Assembly: GCA_040702975.1 (NCBI GenBank)
Contig: CP159990.1
Location: forward strand, 4,030,001-4,094,000
Source: Roseburia hominis
GTDB lineage: Bacteria > Bacillota > Clostridia > Lachnospirales > Lachnospiraceae
Reading direction: 5' to 3'
DNA length: 64,000 bases
Below, one piece after another: positions 34,347 to 44,380 of the stretch. The stretch's first letter is position 1, and the number at the start of each line of letters is the position of its first letter. The notes under the pieces were generated by a model, which made no database searches, had not been told where the DNA came from, and worked only from the letters and a program-made list of their open reading frames with translations. Both the position numbers and the translations under genes were made by a program.

Positions 34347-34997
34347 TTAGTGCATCATCTCACATTCACCACGTTCTACATACATCTTCCAAAAATCCGC
34401 TGCGAGCAGAGCCGGATCACATTTTCCGCCCGGAACAATGCTGTCAGTAACTGTCAGCGTGCCAACATAGATATCCTGCTCCTTCAGCTTGTTGTGAAGC
34501 GCAATGCACATTGCTCTGAGAGCAGCCTTATCTATGGAGAGAGGAAGAAATTCATCCATTGGATAAAGTCCAAAACCACCGCCGGTCACAAGGATTGTTC
34601 CCTTCTTTTTTCTGAATTCTTCTCCTACTACCTGCTGGATCGCATGATACGCTCCGGCAACATCCACCTGAAAACGTCTCATCAGAAGGTCTGCGTTCTT
34701 TTCTTCTTTCAGGTTTGCATCCGGCATAGTGATACCGACATTGTAAAACAGGACATCCGGCACCCCAAACTCAGATTTAACCTCGTCGAACGCTTTTGTT
34801 ACAGTTTCTGTCCTGGCGGCATCTGCAACTTTGGTATGAACTTCAATTCCTTTGTCCGTAAATTCCTTTTCATACTCTTTCAGATGCTCTGCGTTTCTTG
34901 CCATCAGGATAACGCGAAAATCATTCTGCCCAAACTTCTCCGCTACTCTGTTGCCGCATCCGTTTCCTGCTCCTAATACCACAATTGTCTTCTTCAT
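34347..34997 (-). CDS. SDR-family oxidoreductase
   Basis: A 216-residue short-chain dehydrogenase. The start is placed at 34997, with GGAGG 10 bases upstream; the longer frame to 35033 lacks a site. The NAD(P) loop reads GAGNGCGNR, altered from the usual GxxxGxG, and the catalytic region near 150 lacks the classical YxxxK (reads LPLSIDKAA), so activity is uncertain. Short C-terminus. Confidence 0.8.
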   Translation of the reverse strand: MKKTIVVLGAGNGCGNRVAEKFGQNDFRVILMARNAEHLKEYEKEFTDKGIEVHTKVADAARTETVTKAFDEVKSEFGVPDVLFYNVGITMPDANLKEEKNADLLMRRFQVDVAGAYHAIQQVVGEEFRKKKGTILVTGGGFGLYPMDEFLPLSIDKAALRAMCIALHNKLKEQDIYVGTLTVTDSIVPGGKCDPALLAADFWKMYVERGECEMMH

Positions 34998-35016
34998 TAA
35001 AGTTAGCCTCCTTCTT

Positions 35017-35549
35017 TTATATGCTCCTGCCAAGCTGATAAGCTTCGCTCATGTATTTACTACGCCCGGTCATTTCCGGCGTGCCGCAGCCTTTTCCAAT
35101 AACTGAACCCTGATCCTGAAAATCCATGTATTCACAGATTCGTTTATAATAAGCTCTTACAACGTCAAAAGCAGAGTCCGTATTGTCCCATGCCACCGTG
35201 ATAAATGCTGTCTTCTTTTTCATTCTTGTTAGCTCACCGGTAAAGCTGTAGAACCTGTCAATAACTGCAACTGAGCTGGCCAGTTGTAATAATAGACCGG
35301 CATGACAAAGACCATCATATCCGTCTGTCTGATCAAATCCTTCAGCTCATTTTCAAAATCATCCTTTTGTACGCATGTCCCGCTCATGCCGCAACGGTTA
35401 CATCCCAAACACGGTCTGATATCAGAATGGATCACATCATATTCTTTTATCTCATGTCCGTTCTCTGCCGCACCTTTGATGAATTCATCGGCAATCATAT
35501 TGGATGAGCCGTGCCTGTTGCCGCTACTCTTTAATACCAGTATCTTCAT
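35017..35549 (-). pseudogene. Frameshifted flavodoxin-family reductase
   Basis: Two frames together make one flavodoxin-like protein. The N-terminal part (35549-35229) has the loop SSGNRHGSSNM, GCNRCGMSGTC and MPVYYYNWPAQ; the C-terminal part (35223-35017) begins KKKTAFITVAW and finishes the fold. The break is near 35265-35275, where the expected flavodoxin segment (AVIDRFYSF) resumes in another frame and a few bases appear to be missing. The 5' end overlaps the MATE stop by 26 bp. Recent inactivation or a sequencing error are both possible. Confidence 0.8.
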
Positions 35550-36909
35550 AACTGCCTCCTTCTGCTTTTTTCTGATCTATTCCTTTTTGCCACTTCCCTC
35601 GAAGAAAATGCGTCCATGCAAGGGCAAAGCCAAATCCCCAGCCAAACAGCGTGTTCTGCCAGATCATATGATAACCTATGCCCGGTATTCCCTGGAGAAG
35701 ATAGGTAACCGCCACGCGAACCGTCAGAGCACCCGTTGCAACAAGAGTAGAAAAAAGTGCATTGTTTGTTCCCTGGAATAGCCCCAGAAGTGGGAAGTAC
35801 GATGCAAACACCGGAAGGCTGAGCGCCACGAACCGTACATGGTCGGTGCAATAACCTACGGCTTCCGGGCCTAATCCGAATGCCGTTACAATAGGTCTTG
35901 CAAACACATAAACCACAATCAGTATGCCTGCCGTAATGATCTCCGAGATCAGAACGGTATGTTTTGCCCCAGTCTTCACCCGATTCAGCCTCCCAGCCCC
36001 GATATTCTGCCCTGTAAAAGTACCCTGCGTCGTCATGAGGGCACTTGCAGGCAGAGTCATATAGGTTTCTACCTTCTGTGCAACCGAGAAGGATGCTGTC
36101 ATGGCCTCCCCATAACTGTTAACGGCTCTTTGGATAAAGACAAAGCCAAATGACACAATAAACTGCTGTAATGCCATCGGAAAGCCTGCTTTCAGAGTCT
36201 TTTTCGCAAGATCCCGTTCAAATGTGAGTTCGCTTAACCTCCAGAGAAACACAGGGTACTTCTTCATCATATAAGCAAAGCCTACTACACAGGAAAGCGC
36301 CTGTGCGATATCTGTAGCGATTGCAGCCCCTGCCACACCCATGTTCAAGCTGTAAATAAAAAGAACATCCAGTATGACATTTACTGCACTGGCTACCAGC
36401 AGGAAATACAATGTCGCTTTGCTGTCACCAATCCCCCGAAGGATAGCTGATACAATGTTGTATCCAAATTGGAATATGAGCCCTGCCGCATAAATCTTGA
36501 AATAAGTATCCGCCATTGAGATCAGGCTGTCCGGCGTTGCCAGGATATATTTCAGGGCAAACCGGCTGATGACAATACCTGCCACTGTAGCTGCGATTCC
36601 CATAGCGATCATAACAATAAGAGAAGAAGATGCCTGTCTCCGCATATCCTCTTTTCTACCAGCCCCAAAAAGCTGAGCGATCAGGATGCAGGCTCCTGCT
36701 GAGAAACCATTTGCCAGCGCAAGAAATGCCATTGTGAGAACACCGCAGGCGCCAACTGCTGCCAGAGGGGACTCCCCTGCGAAATTCCCTACAATGATAG
36801 TATCCACCGTGTTATAAAGTTGTTGGAACAACAATCCCAAAAGCACTGGCATCATAAAGGATAAGATACCCTTCCAGGGCGCCCCTTCCGTCAAAGATTT
36901 ATTATTCAT
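35524..36909 (-). CDS. MATE-family efflux transporter
   Basis: A 461-residue inner-membrane protein with about 12 helices in two related halves; each begins with the MATE pattern (PVLLGLLFQQLYNTVDTIIVG in the first). It exports cationic drugs or metabolites using an ion gradient. It lies between the aldo/keto reductase and the flavodoxin pseudogene in one operon, so it may export a product or toxin handled by these reductases. Confidence 0.92.
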   Translation of the reverse strand: MNNKSLTEGAPWKGILSFMMPVLLGLLFQQLYNTVDTIIVGNFAGESPLAAVGACGVLTMAFLALANGFSAGACILIAQLFGAGRKEDMRRQASSSLIVMIAMGIAATVAGIVISRFALKYILATPDSLISMADTYFKIYAAGLIFQFGYNIVSAILRGIGDSKATLYFLLVASAVNVILDVLFIYSLNMGVAGAAIATDIAQALSCVVGFAYMMKKYPVFLWRLSELTFERDLAKKTLKAGFPMALQQFIVSFGFVFIQRAVNSYGEAMTASFSVAQKVETYMTLPASALMTTQGTFTGQNIGAGRLNRVKTGAKHTVLISEIITAGILIVVYVFARPIVTAFGLGPEAVGYCTDHVRFVALSLPVFASYFPLLGLFQGTNNALFSTLVATGALTVRVAVTYLLQGIPGIGYHMIWQNTLFGWGFGFALAWTHFLRGKWQKGIDQKKAEGGSYEDTGIKE

Positions 36910-36915
36910 CTGGTA

Positions 36916-37728
36916 TCACCACCATCCAAACATGCTTCTGTCAAGATCAAGACAGGTAAGCAGATCCATCTCTTCCGCCGTCAGTTCAAAACCCAGAATG
37001 TCCAGGTTCTCTTTCATCCTCTCAATGTGTGTTGACTTCGGGATGATCACGATGCCCTGCTGATAAAGGAACCTGAGCCCCACCTGTGCGTTACTCTTTC
37101 CATATCTGCTGCCGATCTCCTTTACCACTGGATTCCGGAAGAATCCGTTTTGTCCGCAGGCAAGCGGCGACCAGGATTCATGTATGGTACCATTTTTCTT
37201 AAGGAGTTCTATCATGCTTTTCTGCTGACGAAATACATGTGTCTCAATCTGATCCACTGCAGGTATGATCTTGGCTGTTTCAAGCAAGCTCCTATAGTTT
37301 TTTTCCAAAAAGTTCGCAACTCCGATTGCGCGTAGCTTGCCGGCTCTGTAAGCATCCTCCATCGCTCTGTATATCTCATGGAAATCACCCGTAGGTTCGT
37401 GGATGAGCAGCAGATCGATATGATCCAGCCCCAATGCCTTAAGTGAGCCGTCTATAGAGGTCACAGTATCCTTATAACCTCTGCCACCCCAGAGTTTGGT
37501 TGTGACAAATATCTCATCCCTTGGAATGCCTGATGCTTTGATTGCCCTGCCAGTTGCGGCTTCATTTCCATAGCACTGTGCAGTATCCACCGATCTGTAT
37601 CCCACTGACAGTGCATCGCTGACGCACTTTTCCGTGACCTGCGAAGGGATCTGGTATACTCCATACCCGATCCTGGGCATCTCCACTCCATTATTCAAAA
37701 CCACTGTATCTTTCATCATGTCCACCAT
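36916..37728 (-). CDS. Aldo/keto reductase
   Basis: A 270-residue NADPH-dependent reductase of the 2,5-diketo-D-gluconate reductase type. Catalytic residues: Asp in SVDTAQCYGNE, Tyr in the same motif, Lys in VTTKLWG and His in LLIHEP (usually LIHWP). Ends at FGWW. The first gene of the redox operon, divergent from the LysR gene. A start at the ATG at 37719 is also possible. Confidence 0.92.
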   Translation of the reverse strand: MVDMMKDTVVLNNGVEMPRIGYGVYQIPSQVTEKCVSDALSVGYRSVDTAQCYGNEAATGRAIKASGIPRDEIFVTTKLWGGRGYKDTVTSIDGSLKALGLDHIDLLLIHEPTGDFHEIYRAMEDAYRAGKLRAIGVANFLEKNYRSLLETAKIIPAVDQIETHVFRQQKSMIELLKKNGTIHESWSPLACGQNGFFRNPVVKEIGSRYGKSNAQVGLRFLYQQGIVIIPKSTHIERMKENLDILGFELTAEEMDLLTCLDLDRSMFGWW

Positions 37729-37783
37729 CCACTAAATTAATCCTGTTTGTGATTCCTATTTTAGTCGTTGCATGATATAATGT

Positions 37784-37802
37784 CTAATATGAATTTTATT
37801 AG
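37784..37802. promoter_or_regulatory. LysR-type binding dyad in the divergent promoter region
   Basis: CTAATA (37784-37789), 7 bases, TATTAG (37797-37802), just downstream of a TATAAT box at 37776-37781 for the LysR gene. Position and symmetry fit autorepression and control of the divergent redox operon. Confidence 0.5.
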
Positions 37803-37816
37803 GAGGTCATAACTAT

Positions 37817-38668
37817 ATGATTATGTTAAACAACAACCTGCGTATTTTCATTACCGCCGCAGAACTGGAGAGTCTCACGGAAGCCGCAAAAAAGCTTTAT
37901 GTATCACAGCCTGCCATCAGCCAGGCAATCAAGAAGATGGAAGAAGAACTGAATGTGAGGCTCTTTATCCGAAATAAAAGAAGCACCCTACAGCTGACGG
38001 AAGCAGGAAAAGACATCCTGGCTCTTGCCTATAAAATGGCAGACCTTGAAAACAAGTTGTACCAACGTGCCTATGAAGAAAACCATCTCATGGGCGGCAT
38101 GATCCGCATTGCATCGGTTCCCCTTGGTGTTTCACTGATCCTTTCCCATGTACTTCCCATATTTAAAAAGCAATTTCCGGACGTACAGATAGAATTACTC
38201 GAGGGAACGCCTTTTGAAGTCAAAAACATGGTTCTAAACTATCAGGCAGATATTGGAATCACTACCTCTCCCTATCTGGGACTATCCCATAAGCTTCTGA
38301 TGATGGATCATATGATTTCAATAAACCGGGACAAAGCGGTCAGAATTGATTTAAGAAAAGAAAACCTGGATCTAATATTATGCCGTGTTGCCCGGGATTC
38401 TATCTCAGAACAGCTTGCGGGTCAGAACATCGACCTATCCCACAGTCAGGTAGTGGAAGCTGCCAGCACCCAGATCAACATGATTGAAAACGGAGGTGGC
38501 AGAGGGGTTATTTCAGAACTGATGCTCTCCACAATACCTAATGCGCTTGTACGTGGAACAGTTCTGCCTAAAATGGAAATAGAGATCAGCCTCATCGCCC
38601 ATGATTTTGATGGGCTTCCTGCGGCGGCAAAAGAAATTTCCGAGATGATCATGCAGAGAGCAATATAA
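37817..38668 (+). CDS. LysR-family transcriptional regulator (redox cluster 1)
   Basis: A 283-residue regulator. Residues 1-60 hold the winged HTH (LTEAAKKLYVSQPAISQAIKKME), the rest the periplasmic-binding-protein-like effector domain. AGGAGG precedes the ATG. It is divergent from the aldo/keto reductase, MATE, SDR and flavodoxin operon, the classical LysR layout, and probably activates it in response to an unknown inducer. Confidence 0.92.
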   Translation: MIMLNNNLRIFITAAELESLTEAAKKLYVSQPAISQAIKKMEEELNVRLFIRNKRSTLQLTEAGKDILALAYKMADLENKLYQRAYEENHLMGGMIRIASVPLGVSLILSHVLPIFKKQFPDVQIELLEGTPFEVKNMVLNYQADIGITTSPYLGLSHKLLMMDHMISINRDKAVRIDLRKENLDLILCRVARDSISEQLAGQNIDLSHSQVVEAASTQINMIENGGGRGVISELMLSTIPNALVRGTVLPKMEIEISLIAHDFDGLPAAAKEISEMIMQRAI

Positions 38669-38711
38669 AAATGAGGCCTGCCATCTCTGACAAGCCCCTC
38701 ACTCACAATAT

Positions 38712-40208
38712 TTACTTCCAGCTGATCCTGACCTCATCTCCGGGATGAACCTCGATACTCTCCACATATTCATCCAGAAGTTCCTCTGTCAGTCTCGTCA
38801 CCGCAAAGCTCTCATGCACCTTCACCCGGTTCAGCTGCCTGACCTTGTCCTCCGCCTCTGACAGCTGCTCCATCAGCTCCTCATGCTTCTTCCTGAGCGT
38901 TTCCACCTCATCGATGGATGCGTCATAACTTTTCTTCTGTCCCAGGGCATAGGCTTCAAACTCCGCCATCCTCTGATCCTTGGCTTTTTCAATCGCCTTC
39001 TCTGCTGCCTGGCATTTCTTTCTCAAAGCCTCCGCCTCTGCTGCCGCTGTTTCCTTCTCTGTCTGCAGAAGCTTATCCGACTCTCCCAGATCCATGATAT
39101 GCTGCTGAATCTGGAACAGGATGTTTTCTTCCAGATAAAAATCATCAATCCGCTTCACGCATCCGTGCATATGATAGATGTTCAGACCTGGACACCAATA
39201 GTAATGATGCCCTGAAACACTGTGCCGCAGATTATGACCGCAGCATCCGCACTTCACTCTTCCTACCAGAACATGATGGTCTTTCCGTTTCCACTTCCTG
39301 CCGCTCTTTTGGAAGCGTGCCTGCACTTTATCGAAAATCTCCCTGTCGATGATCGGCTCATGGTGATTCTCTGTTACAATCCATTTCTCCGGATCTGTCA
39401 CCCGCCGGTCGTCCCTGATCTTCCTGCACTCATAAACGCCTTGTACCAAATCGCCGACATATGCCCGGTTCTTAAGCATCCGGAGCATCCCGCTGTGCTG
39501 CCAGACAAAGGCTCCGCCCTTAGGGGCAGCCACGCGGATTCCCTTCTCCATCCAGACCTGGGAAGGCGGCTTGACCCCTTCCTCATTGAAGATCCTCGCT
39601 ATCTCTACCGTGGACATGCCATCCGCATACATCCGAAACAGCCGCCTTACGACCACCGCTTCATCCTCAGATATCACAAACTTGTGCCTGTCCTCCGGAT
39701 CCTTTGTATATCCGAACGGCGGAGTGGAACATACCGCTTTTCCCTGCTCTTTTACAGCCCTCACGGATGCCTTGATCTTTATGGACAGATCCTTGCTGTA
39801 CAGGTCGTAGAGCAGATTCTTGAAGTTTACATCAATATCCGCCACATTGCCGGAATACTGATCACTGTCATATTTATCATTGATAGAGATGAACCGCACG
39901 CCCATGAACGGAAATATCTGTTCCAGATAAGATCCTAGTTCAATATAATCCCTGGCAAAACGCGAGAAGTCCTTCACGATGATACAGTTGATCTCCGCAT
40001 TCTTCACTGCGTCCAGAAGAGCCTGCACTCCCGGACGGTCAAAGTTCGTCCCAGAATACCCGTCATCCGAAAACTCGGAAATCTTTGCCTGCGGAAAATG
40101 CTCCCGGACATAGTCCCGGAGCAAAAGCCGCTGCATGGTTATACTGTTGCTTTCCTCATGACTGAACTCATCTTCTTTGGAAAGCCTCATGTAAATCGCT
40201 ATATTCAT
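38712..40208 (-). CDS. Large serine recombinase, third of tandem trio
   Basis: A 498-residue recombinase. The resolvase domain (1-145) has the catalytic Ser10 in YMRLS and conserved VKDFSRFARDY; the Recombinase domain and a zinc ribbon (CGCCGHNL, WCPG) follow, then a coiled coil (about 385-455). Its start overlaps the stop of the next recombinase gene by 4 bp (ATGA), so the two are coupled. One of this trio probably performs integration and excision of the element. Confidence 0.93.
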   Translation of the reverse strand: MNIAIYMRLSKEDEFSHEESNSITMQRLLLRDYVREHFPQAKISEFSDDGYSGTNFDRPGVQALLDAVKNAEINCIIVKDFSRFARDYIELGSYLEQIFPFMGVRFISINDKYDSDQYSGNVADIDVNFKNLLYDLYSKDLSIKIKASVRAVKEQGKAVCSTPPFGYTKDPEDRHKFVISEDEAVVVRRLFRMYADGMSTVEIARIFNEEGVKPPSQVWMEKGIRVAAPKGGAFVWQHSGMLRMLKNRAYVGDLVQGVYECRKIRDDRRVTDPEKWIVTENHHEPIIDREIFDKVQARFQKSGRKWKRKDHHVLVGRVKCGCCGHNLRHSVSGHHYYWCPGLNIYHMHGCVKRIDDFYLEENILFQIQQHIMDLGESDKLLQTEKETAAAEAEALRKKCQAAEKAIEKAKDQRMAEFEAYALGQKKSYDASIDEVETLRKKHEELMEQLSEAEDKVRQLNRVKVHESFAVTRLTEELLDEYVESIEVHPGDEVRISWK

Positions 40209-41872
40209 GACTTGCCACCACCTTCCAGTTCGCGGATTTCTTTGCCGGAATAGGTAAAATGTATCACAACCCGCCTTCCCTTGAACACCTCGATCTTGTC
40301 TATCAGGACATGGAGTACTTCCGCTGTCAGCGGTGTACCCTTCTTACACTTCATCAGCGTCCGCAGATAGTGATTCCTCTTCTCCGTCTTGCCGTCAGTC
40401 TCTGCCAGCCTTCTCTCCAGAACCTTCTGCCTGTCCTGCAGCCTTCGTATATCTTTCTTCCTTTTTTCCGCCGATTCCGTCATGGCCTGCTCGTCTATCT
40501 CTCCGGAACGGTACCGGATATAATCTTCGCTGCCGGTCTTCTTCATTTCCTCGACCTTATAGGCGATATCCGTAATCTCCTTCTCCATTTTTTTCTTCTC
40601 ATTCTCAGCCTGCCTTTTGCTTGCAGCGACCAGATCCTTCTGCTTTGTGGATGCCAGGGAAAACTCTTTCTCCAGTGCTTCCTCTACCAGCCGGTTCAAT
40701 ATGATCAGGGAAATCCTGTCATTATCACATCTGCGGTCATCAATCGTTTCTTTGTTCACGCACCTGTACTGATAATTCCTGACCTTGCCGCCGGAACGGT
40801 TGGTAAGACCGCATTCCCTTGTGAACTTACTGCCACACAGACCGCAATAGATCAGATCCTTATAGATGTCCTCTCCCATCGGCAGATTCCTGGATGAACC
40901 GGAAGAGAACCTCTGAGACCTCGCTTCAAACTGTCTGGCCACTTCCTGGAACACCTCTTCGGAAATGATCGGCTCATGGTTATTCTCACGGACCTTAAGC
41001 TCCCCGGTCAGAACCTTCGTGCTTGTCCTTCCGCTGACTCGCTCACCGTCCTTCTGCTCGCAGATCAGCCACCCGATATACGCGCAGTTATTCAGAATCT
41101 GGTTCAGCGTTGCCTTGTGCCAGTTATGCAGTTCCTCTCCGTCCTGCTGATGCACATGGCCGTATTTCCTGTAATCGCTCGGCCTGTGGATCTTCTCAGT
41201 ATAAAGCCATTCAATCATCTCCACATAACCTTCGCCGCGCAGAAACCGGTCAAACAATTCCCTGACGATCACCGCAGCTTCCTCATTGATGACAAGCACC
41301 CTACGGTTGCCTTCTTTCACTACATCATATCCATAGACCGGATGGCACCCCGAGAAGCTTCCCCTCTCAAACTGCTTCACCCTGGAGCTCCGGATCTTCA
41401 CTGCGATATCCTTTGCATACAGTTCATTGACCAAATTCTTCAGCTGTACTCCCAAAGTCTCCGGATCCCCGTCCATGTTATCGAAATTATCATTGACGGC
41501 GATAAACCTGACTCCCAGAAACGGAAATATCTTTCCCAGATAATTTCCCATTTCCAGATGGTTCCTGCCGAATCGGGACAGATCCTTTACCACGATGCAG
41601 TCCACCTTCCGCATCCTGACATCCGCCATCAGCCTCTCAAAATCATCCCTCTGGAAGTTCATGCCGGTCTTTCCCAGGTCGCTGTAGCAATCGAATATCT
41701 CCATATCCTCATGCGACCGGACATATTCCCGGCACAACTCCAGCTGATTGTCTATGGATTCATTCTTCCTGTCCGTGCCGTCCACCGACAGTCTGGCGTA
41801 AATGCCGACAGAATAAACCTTATCCTTCTTCACAGGCGCCGCTGCCTGCTTCTTCTTTGACGTTCTTGCCAT
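40205..41872 (-). CDS. Large serine recombinase, second of tandem trio
   Basis: A 555-residue recombinase with a basic N-terminal tail (ARTSKKKQAA) before the resolvase domain, catalytic Ser in YARLS, VKDLSRFGRNH, a Recombinase domain, a zinc ribbon (YCGLCGSKF) near 345 and a long coiled coil (about 410-500). It begins immediately after the first recombinase gene (1-bp gap). Confidence 0.93.
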   Translation of the reverse strand: MARTSKKKQAAAPVKKDKVYSVGIYARLSVDGTDRKNESIDNQLELCREYVRSHEDMEIFDCYSDLGKTGMNFQRDDFERLMADVRMRKVDCIVVKDLSRFGRNHLEMGNYLGKIFPFLGVRFIAVNDNFDNMDGDPETLGVQLKNLVNELYAKDIAVKIRSSRVKQFERGSFSGCHPVYGYDVVKEGNRRVLVINEEAAVIVRELFDRFLRGEGYVEMIEWLYTEKIHRPSDYRKYGHVHQQDGEELHNWHKATLNQILNNCAYIGWLICEQKDGERVSGRTSTKVLTGELKVRENNHEPIISEEVFQEVARQFEARSQRFSSGSSRNLPMGEDIYKDLIYCGLCGSKFTRECGLTNRSGGKVRNYQYRCVNKETIDDRRCDNDRISLIILNRLVEEALEKEFSLASTKQKDLVAASKRQAENEKKKMEKEITDIAYKVEEMKKTGSEDYIRYRSGEIDEQAMTESAEKRKKDIRRLQDRQKVLERRLAETDGKTEKRNHYLRTLMKCKKGTPLTAEVLHVLIDKIEVFKGRRVVIHFTYSGKEIRELEGGGKS

Positions 41873-43519
41873 TTATACCACCTTGCCTTCCGCTTCGCTG
41901 TGCTTCAGGAAGTCGCAGAGCATCGCCACCTTGATGAACTGGTTCTGATGACGGAGCACGACCTGAACCCTCTTGTCATCATACACGTAGATTTTCTCTA
42001 CCAGATGCACCAGTGTTGTGCGGTTCAGAAACTCCACCTGCAGGACATCCTTGTACTGTTCCAGCTTCATCCCGGCTTCCAGCCCGTTCTTGAAGAGTTC
42101 CTTCAGATTCTGCATCTGCTTTTCCAGATCGGACTCGATAGCCGCGTACTTCTCTTCATAGATAGCTGAAAAGGTCTTAAAGTCTTCTTCTCCTATGATT
42201 CCCTTCTTATAATCCTCATACAGAGCGGCACGGAGCTTCTTATACTTCTCCTGCTCTGCTTTCAGGTCAACGATCTCCTTGTCAAACGCCACGATATCGT
42301 CATAACGCATTTCCAGATCCTTCACCCTTGCGATCACCTCCATCTGGTCAAGGATCAGTTCCACACGGTTCTTGATACCGTAAAGCACCAACCTGTCCAG
42401 ATCATCCTGCAGGATGCTGTGCCTGCTGCACTTTTTGTTCTTGTTATAGTTGGAGCAGATAAAATAAACCTTCGTCTGCCCTTTATACCGGTTGACCCGC
42501 CTCGTCATCTGCTCACCGCAGTCTCCGCAGAACAGAAGTCCGGAATACAGATGGGAAGTATTCTTTCCGCTTGCGGACCGGCAATCCGTTTTCAGAAGCT
42601 GTTGCACCACTTCAAACAGGTCTCTGTATATGATCGCCTCATGGGCGTTCGGCACCCTCACCCATTCATCTGCAGGCTTCACGACCGACTTCTTCACTTT
42701 GTAATTCACACGCTCAGACTTGCCCTGTACCAGCGTGCCGATATATGTCTCATCCATCAGGATCCTTCTTACAGCCTGTGCCGACCATTTGCTCCGTTTT
42801 TTCGTGCGGAATCCCGTAGTGAACTTCTCGCCGTTTGACCTCTTATACTCCATCGGTGAAAGAACGCCCATACCGTTCAGCCTGTCAGCGATTGCTTCAA
42901 AGCTGTATCCGTCCACCTTCCACTCAAAAATACTTTCGATGATACCGGCAGCATACCTGTCAACGATCAGGTGGTTCTTATCATCCGGATCCTTCCTGTA
43001 CCCGTACATGGCAAAAGCGCCGATATACTGGCCGCTCTCACGTTTCATCTTCTGCTGACTCTTCACCTTCACGGAAATATCCCGGCAGTATGCGTCATTG
43101 ATAAAATTCTTCACCGGCAGCACAAGTGATTCCTCGTTAAAATCAGCTGTCAGCGAATCATAGTTGTCATTGATCGCTATGAACCGGACTTCATGCTCCG
43201 GGAACGTCTTCTGTATCAGCCTGCCGGAACCGATATAATCCCTTCCAAGTCTCGACAGGTCTTTTACGATTACGCAGTCGATATGACCTGCTTCAATGTC
43301 AGCCATCATCCTCTTGAATGATGGTCTGTCAAAGTTCGCGCCGGACCATCCGTCATCCACATAGAAATCAAAGATCTCCATGTTGTCCTGCTTCCTGATA
43401 AAGTTGCGGATGATATCCCTCTGCGATGTAATACTATTGCTCTCCGCCTTCCCGGCTTCCCCGTCATCCTTGGAAAGCCTGAGATAGACAGCCACGTTAT
43501 AAAAATCTTTCTCCTTCAT
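41873..43519 (-). CDS. Large serine recombinase, first of tandem trio
   Basis: A 548-residue recombinase. Catalytic Ser in YLRLS, VKDLSRLGRDY, zinc ribbon CGDCGEQM near 340 and a coiled-coil region (about 400-480). First gene of the three-recombinase operon. The three proteins are clearly divergent in sequence, so they are not recent tandem duplicates. Confidence 0.93.
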   Translation of the reverse strand: MKEKDFYNVAVYLRLSKDDGEAGKAESNSITSQRDIIRNFIRKQDNMEIFDFYVDDGWSGANFDRPSFKRMMADIEAGHIDCVIVKDLSRLGRDYIGSGRLIQKTFPEHEVRFIAINDNYDSLTADFNEESLVLPVKNFINDAYCRDISVKVKSQQKMKRESGQYIGAFAMYGYRKDPDDKNHLIVDRYAAGIIESIFEWKVDGYSFEAIADRLNGMGVLSPMEYKRSNGEKFTTGFRTKKRSKWSAQAVRRILMDETYIGTLVQGKSERVNYKVKKSVVKPADEWVRVPNAHEAIIYRDLFEVVQQLLKTDCRSASGKNTSHLYSGLLFCGDCGEQMTRRVNRYKGQTKVYFICSNYNKNKKCSRHSILQDDLDRLVLYGIKNRVELILDQMEVIARVKDLEMRYDDIVAFDKEIVDLKAEQEKYKKLRAALYEDYKKGIIGEEDFKTFSAIYEEKYAAIESDLEKQMQNLKELFKNGLEAGMKLEQYKDVLQVEFLNRTTLVHLVEKIYVYDDKRVQVVLRHQNQFIKVAMLCDFLKHSEAEGKVV

Positions 43520-43651
43520 GGCTTCAGCCTCCTTCTGATATTAGCCAGTTATCCGTCCTACGGGATACGACCGCCATCAGAGCTTTCAGCTGATTCAGCC
43601 CTACCGCCACAGAATACCGTGCTTCAAACTGGAAAAACATATACCAAAATC

Positions 43652-43924
43652 TCAGAGCGGGATTCTCGTCATCCTCTTCGCAAGCTGGACCATCTTATCC
43701 TCCAGCGTTTCCTCCGAAGTCTTGGAATAGGTGACCTGCAGAATATAGTCCCCGACATTTTCCGCATATGGATTCTTCGTCTTTTCCAGGAACTCTCTCA
43801 TACGCTGATTGGCAGGCTTCTGTCTGTCGATCAATATATCTCCCGCATTGTCCAGATCCTCACGTCTCAGATCCCGGATATCCTTATCTTCCAGTCTTCT
43901 TAATTCTTCTACCGTTACGACCAT
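43652..43924 (-). CDS. DUF6870-like small protein
   Basis: 90 residues from the ATG at 43924: VTVEELRRLEDKDIRDLRRE, then a KNPYAENVGDYILQVTYS block and a helical tail. The pattern matches the small DUF6870 proteins found next to serine recombinases in Clostridial elements; function unknown. A longer frame to 44056 adds 44 residues without a ribosome site and is less likely. Confidence 0.7.
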   Translation of the reverse strand: MVVTVEELRRLEDKDIRDLRREDLDNAGDILIDRQKPANQRMREFLEKTKNPYAENVGDYILQVTYSKTSEETLEDKMVQLAKRMTRIPL

Positions 43925-44068
43925 TTCATCGCCCGTCCTTTCTGAGAAACCTTTCCTCAAGTCACAGGCAACGAAATGATGCGGAATTTTACCCTCCCAC
44001 GAAAAAAATCCTGCGAACATCAGGATTCTTCCCAATGCCCACAGGCGGGGTAACAATTCGCTATTCAG

Positions 44069-44272
44069 TTAAACTTCTGTAGGAAATCCAACAAGATAAA
44101 ACCAATCCCGTTCTTCAATCTTCCCCAACCATTCGATTTCCTCCAACACCTCTTTTCCATACTTTTCAATCATTTCAACAAGGAAATTTGCGCAGCGTTC
44201 CATATTGGCTTTTTCCTTCGGACTCAGCTTCTCAGGTTTCGCTCCATCCTTATATCCCAGAATATACATCAC
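44069..44272 (-). CDS. Small hypothetical protein
   Basis: A 67-residue acidic protein (MMYILGYKDGAKPEKLSPKEK), mostly helical, ending in WFYLVGFPTEV. GGAGG lies 7-10 bases before the two adjacent ATGs. Not recognised. It lies upstream of the DUF6870-like and recombinase genes and may belong to that operon. Confidence 0.6.
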   Translation of the reverse strand: MMYILGYKDGAKPEKLSPKEKANMERCANFLVEMIEKYGKEVLEEIEWLGKIEERDWFYLVGFPTEV

Positions 44273-44346
44273 TCAGACCTCCTTCAGCTTTTCTGAAGGT
44301 CTAGGTATAAGTTGAGGGCATTTTCCGATTTTTGAGCAAAAAAATA

Positions 44347-44380
44347 GTGGCTGACAGAGAAAACATCTCACATCAGCCAC
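44347..44380. terminator. Bidirectional terminator
   Basis: GTGGCTGA (44347-44354) and TCAGCCAC (44373-44380) form an 8-bp stem with T-rich runs on both sides (a T7 run on the minus strand). It insulates the recombinase operon from the cargo genes. Confidence 0.8.
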
